DNA of 21,862 nt. Source: Candidatus Woesebacteria bacterium (GTDB taxonomy: Bacteria > Patescibacteriota > Microgenomatia > UBA8517). Numbering within the stretch: the first letter of the stretch is position 1; every line of letters starts with the position of its first letter. Location of the stretch: positions 1 to 21,862 of the forward strand of contig DAHVYL010000001.1 in NCBI GenBank assembly GCA_027327685.1, given 5' to 3'. This document shows positions 1 to 7,012 of the stretch, piece after piece. The position numbers were made by a program, and so were the translations under genes. Under the pieces are notes generated by a model, which saw only the letters and a program-made list of their open reading frames with translations, had not been told where the DNA came from and ran no database searches.

Positions 1-1047
1 ATGGATTCTGCTGCCCAGGAAATCACTGCTTTAATTGAGAAGATCAAAGGTGCGAGTCTACCCGAAAAACTTCGTGAACTGGTTTTGGTCCGTTTGGGGC
101 AACTTTCAAAATTAACCAATTCTCCCTCATTTTTGCCTGAGTTCGACAGGATGGAGAGATATATCGACTGGATTACGACTCTTCCTTGGAATAAAAGAAC
201 TCAAGATAGGCTGGATCTTGAAAATGCCAAAAAAGTTCTGGAAACCCGCCACTTTGGCTTAACCGATATCAAAACCCGCATTTTGGAATATATGAGTGTG
301 ATGAAGCTTAAGCAGGAAAAAGGAGAGGTATCGGATATATATAGAGCCCCAATTCTTTGCTTCGTAGGCCTGGTTGGTACGGGAAAAACCACCATAGCCT
401 ATTCAATCGCCGAGGCCTTGGGCCGCTCCATTGCCAGAATCCCTTTTGGGGGAATGGGGGACCCTCTTGATCTTCGTGGACAATCCCGAATGCACGCCGA
501 AGCAGAGCCTGGGAAAATAATTAAAGCCCTTCGTGACACTCAAAGCAAAAACTCTGTTATTCTTCTTGATGAAATTGATAGAGTAACAGACGCGGGTAGA
601 AGTTCAATAATGGGTGTTTTAGTCGAACTTTTAGACCCAAAACAGAACTCTGCGTTTATTGACCACTATATCGACTTTCCTTTCGATCTTTCCGAGACCC
701 TTTTTATTGCAACTGCAAATAACACCACAAATATTGCAACGGCCGTGATGGACAGGCTTGAGCCGATTTCGATGCCCTCCTACACAGATCAGGAAAAAAT
801 TACAATCGCCCAAAAATACGTACTTCCGTCATCGATGAAAACGGCGGGACTTCCTATCGGAAGCTTGGTAATAGATGACGATGTTTGGGCCAATATTGTC
901 AGACCTTTAGGGTATGATGCAGGAATCCGTACTCTGGAGAGAAATATTGATGGAATAGTCAGGAAAGTTGCCAGGACGATTGTTGAAGGAAAAGCTCAAA
1001 ATGTACACGTAACTGGCGCGAATGTGAAAGAATTTTTACCTCAATAA
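1..1047 (+). CDS. Lon-type AAA+ ATPase module lacking the protease domain
   Basis: The protein matches the central part of Lon (protease La): a helical lead-in with the YIDWITTLPW segment at about residues 54-63, Walker A GLVGTGKT (123-130), Walker B LLDEID (188-193), the DHYIDFPFDLSETLFIATAN stretch, and a sensor-2-like region GIRTLER near the end. In full Lon the AAA+ motor unfolds substrates and feeds them to a Ser-Lys S16 protease domain. Here the frame stops soon after the small AAA+ subdomain, so no protease domain exists, and the next gene is unrelated. The amino-terminal LON substrate domain is also missing, but the window begins at this ATG, so an upstream extension cannot be excluded. 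The ATPase motifs look intact. It may act as a stand-alone unfoldase or chaperone, or work with a separate protease; this is inference. The family assignment is firm and the start is uncertain. Confidence 0.85.
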   Translation: MDSAAQEITALIEKIKGASLPEKLRELVLVRLGQLSKLTNSPSFLPEFDRMERYIDWITTLPWNKRTQDRLDLENAKKVLETRHFGLTDIKTRILEYMSVMKLKQEKGEVSDIYRAPILCFVGLVGTGKTTIAYSIAEALGRSIARIPFGGMGDPLDLRGQSRMHAEAEPGKIIKALRDTQSKNSVILLDEIDRVTDAGRSSIMGVLVELLDPKQNSAFIDHYIDFPFDLSETLFIATANNTTNIATAVMDRLEPISMPSYTDQEKITIAQKYVLPSSMKTAGLPIGSLVIDDDVWANIVRPLGYDAGIRTLERNIDGIVRKVARTIVEGKAQNVHVTGANVKEFLPQ

Positions 1048-1082
1048 TGCATTAGCTTTGCCAATGTGGGTTAAAATAGTTT

Positions 1083-1565
1083 ATGAAAGTATTGGTAATA
1101 TCCGATTCCCACGGAAATTTAGTAAATCTAAAACATATTTTAAATTTTGCCAAAAAATACGGAATTTCGGGAGTTATTCATGCCGGCGATTGGAACACAT
1201 CCGCATCCGTTGAAACAGTATCGTCTTTCAAAATTCCGCTTTATACGGTTTTGGGTAATGCAGATGTCGCGCCAGAGGTTGTCAAAAAACTAAAAAATAT
1301 GAGCAAAAAGTTTGCTGAGGATTTTTTGATATTAAATCTCGACGGAAGAAACATTGGCATTACTCACAAGCCTTCAGATAACAAAAAATATTTTTTGAAT
1401 GAAAAACTTGATTTGATTATCAACGGTCATTTGCACTCGAAGTATGAAAGCATCGAAACACCAGTCAAAATTATCAGGCCGGGTGCAATCATTCAAGGCA
1501 GTAATTTTGCTGTCTATGATACGGCGTCTGATAAAATAGAGTTTGTAGAGGATGGGCAAGTTTGA
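1083..1565 (+). CDS. MJ0936/YfcE-type metallophosphoesterase
   Basis: This is a small calcineurin-like phosphodiesterase of about the usual family length (160 residues). The whole metal-binding set can be read: D8 and H10 in SDSHGN, D36 in HAGDW, N59 in GNAD, H95 in ITHK, and H116/H118 in NGHLHS. Family members hydrolyse phosphodiester bonds using two divalent metals in the cytoplasm, but the natural substrate is often unknown and cannot be read here. Its stop overlaps the proposed TTG start of the glycosylase gene by four bases, which suggests co-transcription with the downstream DNA/RNA enzymes. A TAAAAT hexamer ends five bases before the ATG, a possible short-leader promoter but weak evidence in AT-rich DNA. 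Confidence 0.9.
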   Translation: MKVLVISDSHGNLVNLKHILNFAKKYGISGVIHAGDWNTSASVETVSSFKIPLYTVLGNADVAPEVVKKLKNMSKKFAEDFLILNLDGRNIGITHKPSDNKKYFLNEKLDLIINGHLHSKYESIETPVKIIRPGAIIQGSNFAVYDTASDKIEFVEDGQV

Positions 1566-2197
1566 AGAACCTTATTATGGATAAATATACCTCACTGCAC
1601 AAATTGAAAGATAAGATGGAGGGTGATGATTCACTTCCGTTAAAGGAAGGTGCCACAAAATTGGTTTTCGGGGTAGGAAATACCGAAGCCAAAATTCTTT
1701 GCATCGGCGAGGGGCCAGGTTTCAATGAGGACCAGCAAGGATTGCCTTTCGTGGGACAAGCAGGAAAACTTCTGGATAAACTTCTACCGATGGCCGGTTT
1801 GGAGCGGAAAGAAGTTTTTATAACCAACATAGTCCATCACAGAGCTCCCGGTAATAGGGATCCGGAACCTTCGGAGATCGCCGCTTATGGAAAATATCTG
1901 GACAAGATTATTGAAATAATCAACCCGGAAGTGATTATCACTTTGGGGAGATTCTCAATGGCCAAGTTTTTGCCCAATGTTTTTATTTCACAGGTTCACG
2001 GTAAAAAACACAGGGTTTTTTGGAAAGACAAAGAAATTATTGTTGTTCCGATGTATCATCCCGCCGCCGCCTTGCGTAACGGCAACGTTTTGGAGGCCGA
2101 AAAGAATGACTTCTACGAATTGAAAGAAATTTTGCGTAGAATGGGAGAAGGGAAGAAAAAGGAAGTTCCGAAATCGGAACAGATGGGACTGATCTAG
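1562..2197 (+). CDS. Family-4-like uracil-DNA glycosylase without Fe-S cysteines
   Basis: Uracil-DNA glycosylases of this superfamily remove uracil from DNA to start base-excision repair. Recognisable motifs are GEGPGFNED at residues 49-57, PFVGQAG just after it, the ITNIV..R.P.NR segment, and HPAA at 166-169. Spacing and wording fit family 4. Family 4 enzymes normally carry four cysteines that bind a 4Fe-4S cluster. Here the only cysteine is C47, which lies just before the first motif and is not one of those ligands; the region usually reading CxxC has SLPLKEG, and the later cysteine site reads EIAAYG. The start used is TTG, overlapping the upstream stop; an ATG at 1577 (residue 6) is an equally plausible start. 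RNase J follows after six bases. Glycosylase activity is inferred from motifs only. Confidence 0.85.
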   Translation: MKNLIMDKYTSLHKLKDKMEGDDSLPLKEGATKLVFGVGNTEAKILCIGEGPGFNEDQQGLPFVGQAGKLLDKLLPMAGLERKEVFITNIVHHRAPGNRDPEPSEIAAYGKYLDKIIEIINPEVIITLGRFSMAKFLPNVFISQVHGKKHRVFWKDKEIIVVPMYHPAAALRNGNVLEAEKNDFYELKEILRRMGEGKKKEVPKSEQMGLI

Positions 2198-2203
2198 AAA
2201 TTT

Positions 2204-3859
2204 ATGAAAAACAAGCTTAAATTTATCGCTTTGTCGGGCACCACGGGAGTAACCGAAAATCTGTATGTTTATGAATACGGAGGCGACATGATTATTGTCG
2301 ATTGTGGTGTCGGCTTCCCGGAGTCTGAGATGTTTGGTGTCGATCTTGTAATTCCGGACTTTTCCTATATTAAACAAAATGCCGGAAAACTTCGGGGGAT
2401 CTTGATTTCCCACGGTCATGAGGATCATCTCGGTGGGCTTCCGTTTCTTTTGAAGGATGTGAACGCGACAGTTTATGCTTCAAAGTTGGTGGCAGGTTTT
2501 ATCCAGGATAAATTTGATGATTATGCTATGAAATCTCCAAAAATTTCGGTTTTTGATCCGGAACGCGATGTCCTGACGCTTGGAGTTTTCAAAATTACTC
2601 CTTTTAGGGTAAGTCATTCGGTACCCGACGGAGTCGGTTTTTGCATAGATACTCCCGAGGGAAAAATTTTCCACGTACCCGACTACAAGTTTGACTGGAC
2701 GCCCGTTGACGGCCGTCCGTTTGATGTGGCCAAATTGGCGACTTTGGCTTCACAGGGAACTTTGGCACTGGCATCGGATGCCTTGGGTGCCAACACCCCC
2801 GGCTACACCGAGAGTGAGCTTTCAATTGAGAACAGAATCGAGGCAATTGCAAGTGACGCTTCCGGAAAAGTTTATTTAACGACCATTTCCAGTAACATTA
2901 GCCGCATTCAACAAACAATAAATGTGGCAGCAAAATTGGGACGCAAGATTGTTTTTATTGGGCGCTCTATCGAAAGAAAGGCTACCATTGCGAAAGATCT
3001 GGGATATCTTTTTTACCCGAATGATCTGGTAGTCAAGTCGAAACAGGCATCAAGGCTTCCACCCAATAAGATTTTGTATATTATTTCGGGAAGTTATGGA
3101 CAGCCCGGAAGCGCACTTTACAGACTTTGTATGGGGGAGCATGATTTTCTGACAATCGGAAAAGGTGACGCCGTGATATTTTCTTCAGATCCTGCCCCGC
3201 CGGGAAGCAAAGCAAATGTTGATTTTATGGTAGACAAACTGATTGAGGCGGACGTTGACGTTCACTATTATGACATGCAGGAAGATTTGCATGTTTCCGG
3301 ACACGGCAGTATTGGAGACATCGAGATGCTTTTTGCTTTGGTCAAGCCCAAGTATTATATTCCGATCGGGGGAACAATCAGACACATGAGAGCCTATGGG
3401 CTTATCGCCCAAAAAATGGGCGCATCCGAAGGAAATGTGCTGGAACTTTTACCCGGAGAGGTTGTTGAATTTAGTAATCAATACGCAAAGCGTGCTGGCA
3501 AAATTCCGGTAAAAGAGGTAATGGTCGATGGACTGGGAATCGGAGATGTCGGAAATGTGGTTTTGAGGGATCGGCACATCCTTTCCAAGGAGGGAATCGT
3601 AATAGCCATAATTCACTTTGATAGAAATGAAAGCACCCTTTTGCAAAACCCCGAAATCATGAGTCGCGGATTTGTTTTTGAACAGAAATACGGAAGCATT
3701 CTCGAAGATGCAAGCCGTGAGCTCATAAAAGCCCTGCAAAAGAAAAAATCTATTAATGCTAATGTTGTTAAAAATATTGCAATTGATTTCTTGGAGCGGT
3801 TTTTCTATCAAAAGACCGGGCGCCGCCCGATGATTCTTCCCGTTGTGGTTGAGGTTTAA
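2204..3859 (+). CDS. rnj: Ribonuclease J
   Basis: This is a metallo-beta-lactamase/beta-CASP ribonuclease of normal length (551 residues), expected to act in cytoplasmic mRNA decay and rRNA maturation as a 5'-3' exonuclease and endonuclease. Metal-site motifs are H70-x-H72-x-D74-H75, H138 in HSVPD and D160 in HVPDYKFD (usually HTGDFK). SNISRIQQ marks the beta-CASP region, and SGHGS has H367, matching B. subtilis H368. The family motif C, normally PVHGE with a metal-ligand histidine, reads PIGGT here, so G389 takes the place of that histidine. The C-terminal roughly 100 residues match the usual RNase J tail. It starts six bases after the glycosylase stop with no clear Shine-Dalgarno sequence. 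No RNase E is visible in the window. Confidence 0.93.
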   Translation: MKNKLKFIALSGTTGVTENLYVYEYGGDMIIVDCGVGFPESEMFGVDLVIPDFSYIKQNAGKLRGILISHGHEDHLGGLPFLLKDVNATVYASKLVAGFIQDKFDDYAMKSPKISVFDPERDVLTLGVFKITPFRVSHSVPDGVGFCIDTPEGKIFHVPDYKFDWTPVDGRPFDVAKLATLASQGTLALASDALGANTPGYTESELSIENRIEAIASDASGKVYLTTISSNISRIQQTINVAAKLGRKIVFIGRSIERKATIAKDLGYLFYPNDLVVKSKQASRLPPNKILYIISGSYGQPGSALYRLCMGEHDFLTIGKGDAVIFSSDPAPPGSKANVDFMVDKLIEADVDVHYYDMQEDLHVSGHGSIGDIEMLFALVKPKYYIPIGGTIRHMRAYGLIAQKMGASEGNVLELLPGEVVEFSNQYAKRAGKIPVKEVMVDGLGIGDVGNVVLRDRHILSKEGIVIAIIHFDRNESTLLQNPEIMSRGFVFEQKYGSILEDASRELIKALQKKKSINANVVKNIAIDFLERFFYQKTGRRPMILPVVVEV

Positions 3860-3887
3860 GCACACTTCGATATACAATGATTGAAAT

Positions 3888-6005
3888 ATGAGCAAGAAGA
3901 GAAAAAGATTCACAAAGAGGTCATTTAAGTTGAAATTAAAAAAGGAGTCGATGTTTTCGATTTCTCAAATTATCTTCTTTTCGATAGCAGGGCTTATTCT
4001 TATTTCTTTTTCGCGCCAAGGAATGATTCTTGCAGGATTTAATGAGTTTCTTTTGAAATATTTTTCCTGGTCATCAATCTTTTTGCCCTTTATCTTTCTT
4101 TCATTTGCTCTCCTTCTTTCAAAAGTTAAATTTGTTTTGGGTCAGCCCAATGTAGTTGTCGGCGGAATTCTTTTCTTCATTTCCGTGATGGCACTCGGCC
4201 GTGCCGGAACGGCCGGGGAGACGGTTTGGGCTTCGATTGCGGAGCTTGTGATGGGAGTTGGGGCAGGAATTATTTTTGTAGGCGTAGGGATGATTGGCTT
4301 GATAATTCTATTTAATACATCAATTGATCAAGTTTATAAAATCTTCAAAGAATTTTTCAGACAGGCCGGGGTTTATATATATGGCGGTAAAACTCAGATA
4401 AAAGTTGGCGGTGGGATACTTCCGAAAGGGCAGATGAAAGTTACGGGAGGAACCTTTACCACATCCGGTGGAGTAAAACAGGGGGCCTCTCCCACTCCTC
4501 CCTCCAAGGAACCGTTAGAACAAAAACTTGTGAGTAATGTTCCGGGTGAAGAAACTGTCTGGAGATATCCAACGATGGACATATTTGGGGAAGTTGACGG
4601 AGGACACGCAGAGAGGGGAGATATTAAGGGCAATGCTGCAACAATAGAAAAGACTTTGGAATCTTTCGGGATTACTGCAAATGTGGTTGAGGTTAATCTC
4701 GGACCGGCTGTCACCCAGTATGCAATAGAAGTAGCTCTTGGCACAAAACTTTCCAAAATTACTTCCCTGGAAAGGGATCTGGCACTCGCCCTTTCCGCAC
4801 CCACGGGAACCATCAGAATTGAAGCCCCGATTCCGGGCAGAAACCTGGTGGGAATCGAACTTCCCAATCGCTCTGCCGAATTCGTACCGCTTAGAAAAAT
4901 TATGGAATCTCAGGAAATGCAGGGAGCGAAGTCTAAGCTTGAAGTTTCCTTGGGACTCGATGTTTCGGGAAAACCCATTGTCGCCGATATTGCAAAAATG
5001 CCTCACATTTTGATTGCCGGGCAGACAGGTTCCGGTAAATCTGTTTGTATAAACGCATTTTTAATTTCCCTTCTTTTCAGGGCGGCCCCGACGGAGGTAA
5101 AACTTATCTTGGTTGATCCTAAAAGGGTTGAGCTGACCCGCTATGGTGGTATTCCGCACCTTCTTGCGCCGGTCATTGTTGAACCTGATAAGGTTATTTC
5201 GGCACTTCGCTGGATTTTGAGCGAAATGGATAGGCGCTATAAGCTTTTTGCGCAGGCCGGAGCCAGGAACATTGATTCATATAATGAAATGTCCGGATTC
5301 CAAGCACTTCCCTATATTGTTCTTTTTATCGATGAACTTGCCGATATTATGCTTTTTTCACCCGTTGAAGTTGAGGACTCAATTACAAGGATTGCCCAAA
5401 TGAGCCGGGCAACCGGAATACACATGGTATTGGCCACCCAGAGACCTTCGGTTGATGTTATAACAGGACTCATTAAGGCAAACGTTCCGAGTAGGATTGC
5501 TTTTGCTGTTGCCTCCCAGGTCGACTCTCGAGTTATTTTGGATACACAAGGTGCTGAGAAACTTTTAGGCCGGGGGGACATGCTTTATCTTCCTCCAGAA
5601 CAGGCTAAACCAGTCAGGATTCAGGGCGCGTTCGTTGGTGATAAAGAGGTGGCTGCCCTTACGTCGTTCCTTAAGAACCAAGGGGTAAATCCTCAATACA
5701 CGGATGAGGTGACAACAATGGCTAAGGCAGGAACGGTTTCCGTTCCCGGCATTGACGGTACGGTGGATGATCTTTTCAAAGAAGCCGTGAGAATTGTTTG
5801 CCAGTATGATAGAGCCTCGGCCTCGCTTCTTCAGAGAAGACTTTCAATAGGCTATGCCCGTGCTGCTAGAATTGTTGATCAACTGGAAGCTGCCGGGGTT
5901 ATTGCAACCAGCGAGGGTGGAAGCAAAGCCCGAGAAGTATTAGTGCAAAATGCCGATGAGTTTTTAGCCTCCTTCGGAAATCCCCCCTCAGAACAATCGT
6001 CATAA
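3888..6005 (+). CDS. ftsK: DNA translocase FtsK/SpoIIIE
   Basis: FtsK pumps chromosomal DNA through the closing division septum. The 705-residue protein has a basic start, about four membrane segments within the first 150 residues, then a short linker rich in Gly, Thr and Pro in place of the long linker of E. coli FtsK. The alpha/beta RecA-like motor follows, with Walker A GQTGSGKS (378-385), Walker B LFIDELAD (about 479-486) and the MSRATGIHMVLATQRPS segment. The C-terminal 75 or so residues form a winged-helix gamma domain (SLLQRRLSIGYARAARI), which in known FtsK reads KOPS/SRS DNA signals and activates XerCD. All domains appear intact. A weak promoter-like pair (TTGAGG, 18 bases, TACAAT) ends nine bases before the ATG. 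Confidence 0.97.
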   Translation: MSKKRKRFTKRSFKLKLKKESMFSISQIIFFSIAGLILISFSRQGMILAGFNEFLLKYFSWSSIFLPFIFLSFALLLSKVKFVLGQPNVVVGGILFFISVMALGRAGTAGETVWASIAELVMGVGAGIIFVGVGMIGLIILFNTSIDQVYKIFKEFFRQAGVYIYGGKTQIKVGGGILPKGQMKVTGGTFTTSGGVKQGASPTPPSKEPLEQKLVSNVPGEETVWRYPTMDIFGEVDGGHAERGDIKGNAATIEKTLESFGITANVVEVNLGPAVTQYAIEVALGTKLSKITSLERDLALALSAPTGTIRIEAPIPGRNLVGIELPNRSAEFVPLRKIMESQEMQGAKSKLEVSLGLDVSGKPIVADIAKMPHILIAGQTGSGKSVCINAFLISLLFRAAPTEVKLILVDPKRVELTRYGGIPHLLAPVIVEPDKVISALRWILSEMDRRYKLFAQAGARNIDSYNEMSGFQALPYIVLFIDELADIMLFSPVEVEDSITRIAQMSRATGIHMVLATQRPSVDVITGLIKANVPSRIAFAVASQVDSRVILDTQGAEKLLGRGDMLYLPPEQAKPVRIQGAFVGDKEVAALTSFLKNQGVNPQYTDEVTTMAKAGTVSVPGIDGTVDDLFKEAVRIVCQYDRASASLLQRRLSIGYARAARIVDQLEAAGVIATSEGGSKAREVLVQNADEFLASFGNPPSEQSS

Positions 6006-6058
6006 AGCACCCGGAGCCAATTCTCATTGAGCGGAGATCCCAACCAATTTTTGTCTGA

Positions 6059-6090
6059 ATGACAGCCAAAGCCCGTTTTTCTGCTATCAT
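6059..6090 (+). promoter_or_regulatory. Possible promoter of the RodZ-like gene
   Basis: The 108-base gap after ftsK holds TGCTATCAT (6082-6090), an extended -10-like element 23 bases before the ATG, with ATGACA (6059-6064) upstream at a long 20-base spacing. No terminator hairpin is evident in this gap. Confidence 0.35.
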
Positions 6091-6113
6091 AATAATCAAC
6101 ACATCCCGAACAA

Positions 6114-6746
6114 ATGAAGAAAATAGGTCAGATCATGGAAAATGCCCGTAAGGAGAAAAATTATTCCCACCAGAAGCTTGAGGAGATCACAAAAATAAAA
6201 TCATCCTTCATTGCGGCAATCGAAAACGAGAATTGGCAGGCTCTGCCCTCTTTTCCGACAGTGCTCGGATTTGTTAAAAGTATTTCCTCCGCTCTTTCTA
6301 TAGACGAAAGGATGGCGGTGGCAGTCTTGAAGCGCGACTATCCTCCTAAAAAATTAAGTATAAACCCAAAACCCGATATCTCCTCAAAACCATCCTGGAA
6401 TCCGAAGTTCACATTTATATTGGGAATATCATTGGTGATTGCCCTTATTTTAGGATATTTGGCTTTCCAATACATAAAATTTACATCACCTCCAAAGATT
6501 GATCTTGTTAGTCCGGTAGAAGGACAAATTGTGAGCGGGAATTCTGTTTTGGTTTTTGGTTCGACCGATATGGATGTAAAAATAACAGTCGATAATCAGC
6601 CAGTTTTGGTGGATGAAGACGGAAAATTTTCTACGGATCTAGAAGTTTCGCCAATGGCGGAAGAAGTTGTTGTAAGAGCCGTTTCTAGGTCTGGAAAAGA
6701 AACGGTAATAGAGCGTAAAATAGAAGTGCAACAATCAACTAATTAA
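6114..6746 (+). CDS. RodZ-like HTH membrane protein with C-terminal beta-sandwich
   Basis: The first 70 residues form a Cro/CI-type helix-turn-helix of the RodZ kind (GQIMENARKEKNYSHQKLEE, then AAIENENW and LPSFPTVLGFVKSIS). A Pro/Lys linker and one membrane segment at about residues 99-121 follow. The outer 90 residues start with SPVEGQIVSGNSVLVFG and read as an Ig-like, glucodextranase-B-type repeat, not the usual RodZ C-terminal domain. RodZ links cytoskeletal MreB to the elongation machinery in rod-shaped bacteria; that role here is inferred from architecture. It lies between ftsK and a small membrane protein, with 14 bases to the latter. No MreB gene is visible in this window. Confidence 0.8.
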   Translation: MKKIGQIMENARKEKNYSHQKLEEITKIKSSFIAAIENENWQALPSFPTVLGFVKSISSALSIDERMAVAVLKRDYPPKKLSINPKPDISSKPSWNPKFTFILGISLVIALILGYLAFQYIKFTSPPKIDLVSPVEGQIVSGNSVLVFGSTDMDVKITVDNQPVLVDEDGKFSTDLEVSPMAEEVVVRAVSRSGKETVIERKIEVQQSTN

Positions 6747-6760
6747 TAATTATTTAAAAT

Positions 6761-6994
6761 ATGGATTCTGTTCAAACACTTTTGATCGTAGTAGTTATTA
6801 GCCTAACTTTTTTACTTGTAGTTGTTGGCATTCAGGTAATGCTCATAATTATTGACCTTCGGCGGGCCGTTAAAAGACTAAACAGTCTTCTGGAAGATTC
6901 CATTTTGGGAGGGGGACTGATTCGACCGGACAAATTAACCTCCGTAATGGAAATTCTTCACAAGGGGAAAAAACTTGAAACTCACGGTGGCTAA
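6761..6994 (+). CDS. Small single-pass membrane protein, function unknown
   Basis: This 77-residue protein has one long hydrophobic segment at residues 6-32. It is followed by an amphipathic stretch with Arg/Lys and Leu (LRRAVKRLNSLLEDS) and a Gly-rich, polar tail. The layout resembles DUF948-like small membrane proteins, but the resemblance is too general to claim. It sits 14 bases after the RodZ-like gene, whose envelope function makes a shared transcript plausible. The last 20 codons overlap a proposed -35 element for alaS. I do not recognise the family. Confidence 0.7.
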   Translation: MDSVQTLLIVVVISLTFLLVVVGIQVMLIIIDLRRAVKRLNSLLEDSILGGGLIRPDKLTSVMEILHKGKKLETHGG

Positions 6995-6997
6995 AAA

Positions 6998-7006
6998 TGA
7001 TATACT
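6998..7006 (+). promoter_or_regulatory. Extended -10 promoter of alaS, leaderless
   Basis: TGATATACT fits an extended -10 (TGn plus TATACT) and ends six bases before the alaS ATG, so initiation about seven bases downstream would fall on the start codon. TTGAAA at 6975-6980 could serve as -35, but its 20-base spacing is long. The nine-base TATACTTTA recurs in the promoter at 12220. Confidence 0.5.
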
Positions 7007-7012
7007 TTAGCC

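Noticed and set aside
1049-1067. Imperfect hairpin (CATT...AATG) after the Lon-like gene, considered as a terminator
   Set aside because: The stem is interrupted by a mismatch, has few G-C pairs and no T-run follows it.
4394-5006. Two long minus-strand frames inside ftsK
   Set aside because: They overlap the conserved FtsK motor in antisense, and their translations show no family motifs.
6006-6113. The ftsK-RodZ-like gap examined for a small RNA, tRNA or terminator
   Set aside because: No cloverleaf, no stable hairpin and no T-run were found; only a weak promoter-like element is present.
6741-6760. TAATAAT/TTAAAAT as a promoter for the small membrane protein
   Set aside because: The 14-base gap is almost pure A/T, so a -10-like match is expected by chance, and co-transcription with the RodZ-like gene is simpler.
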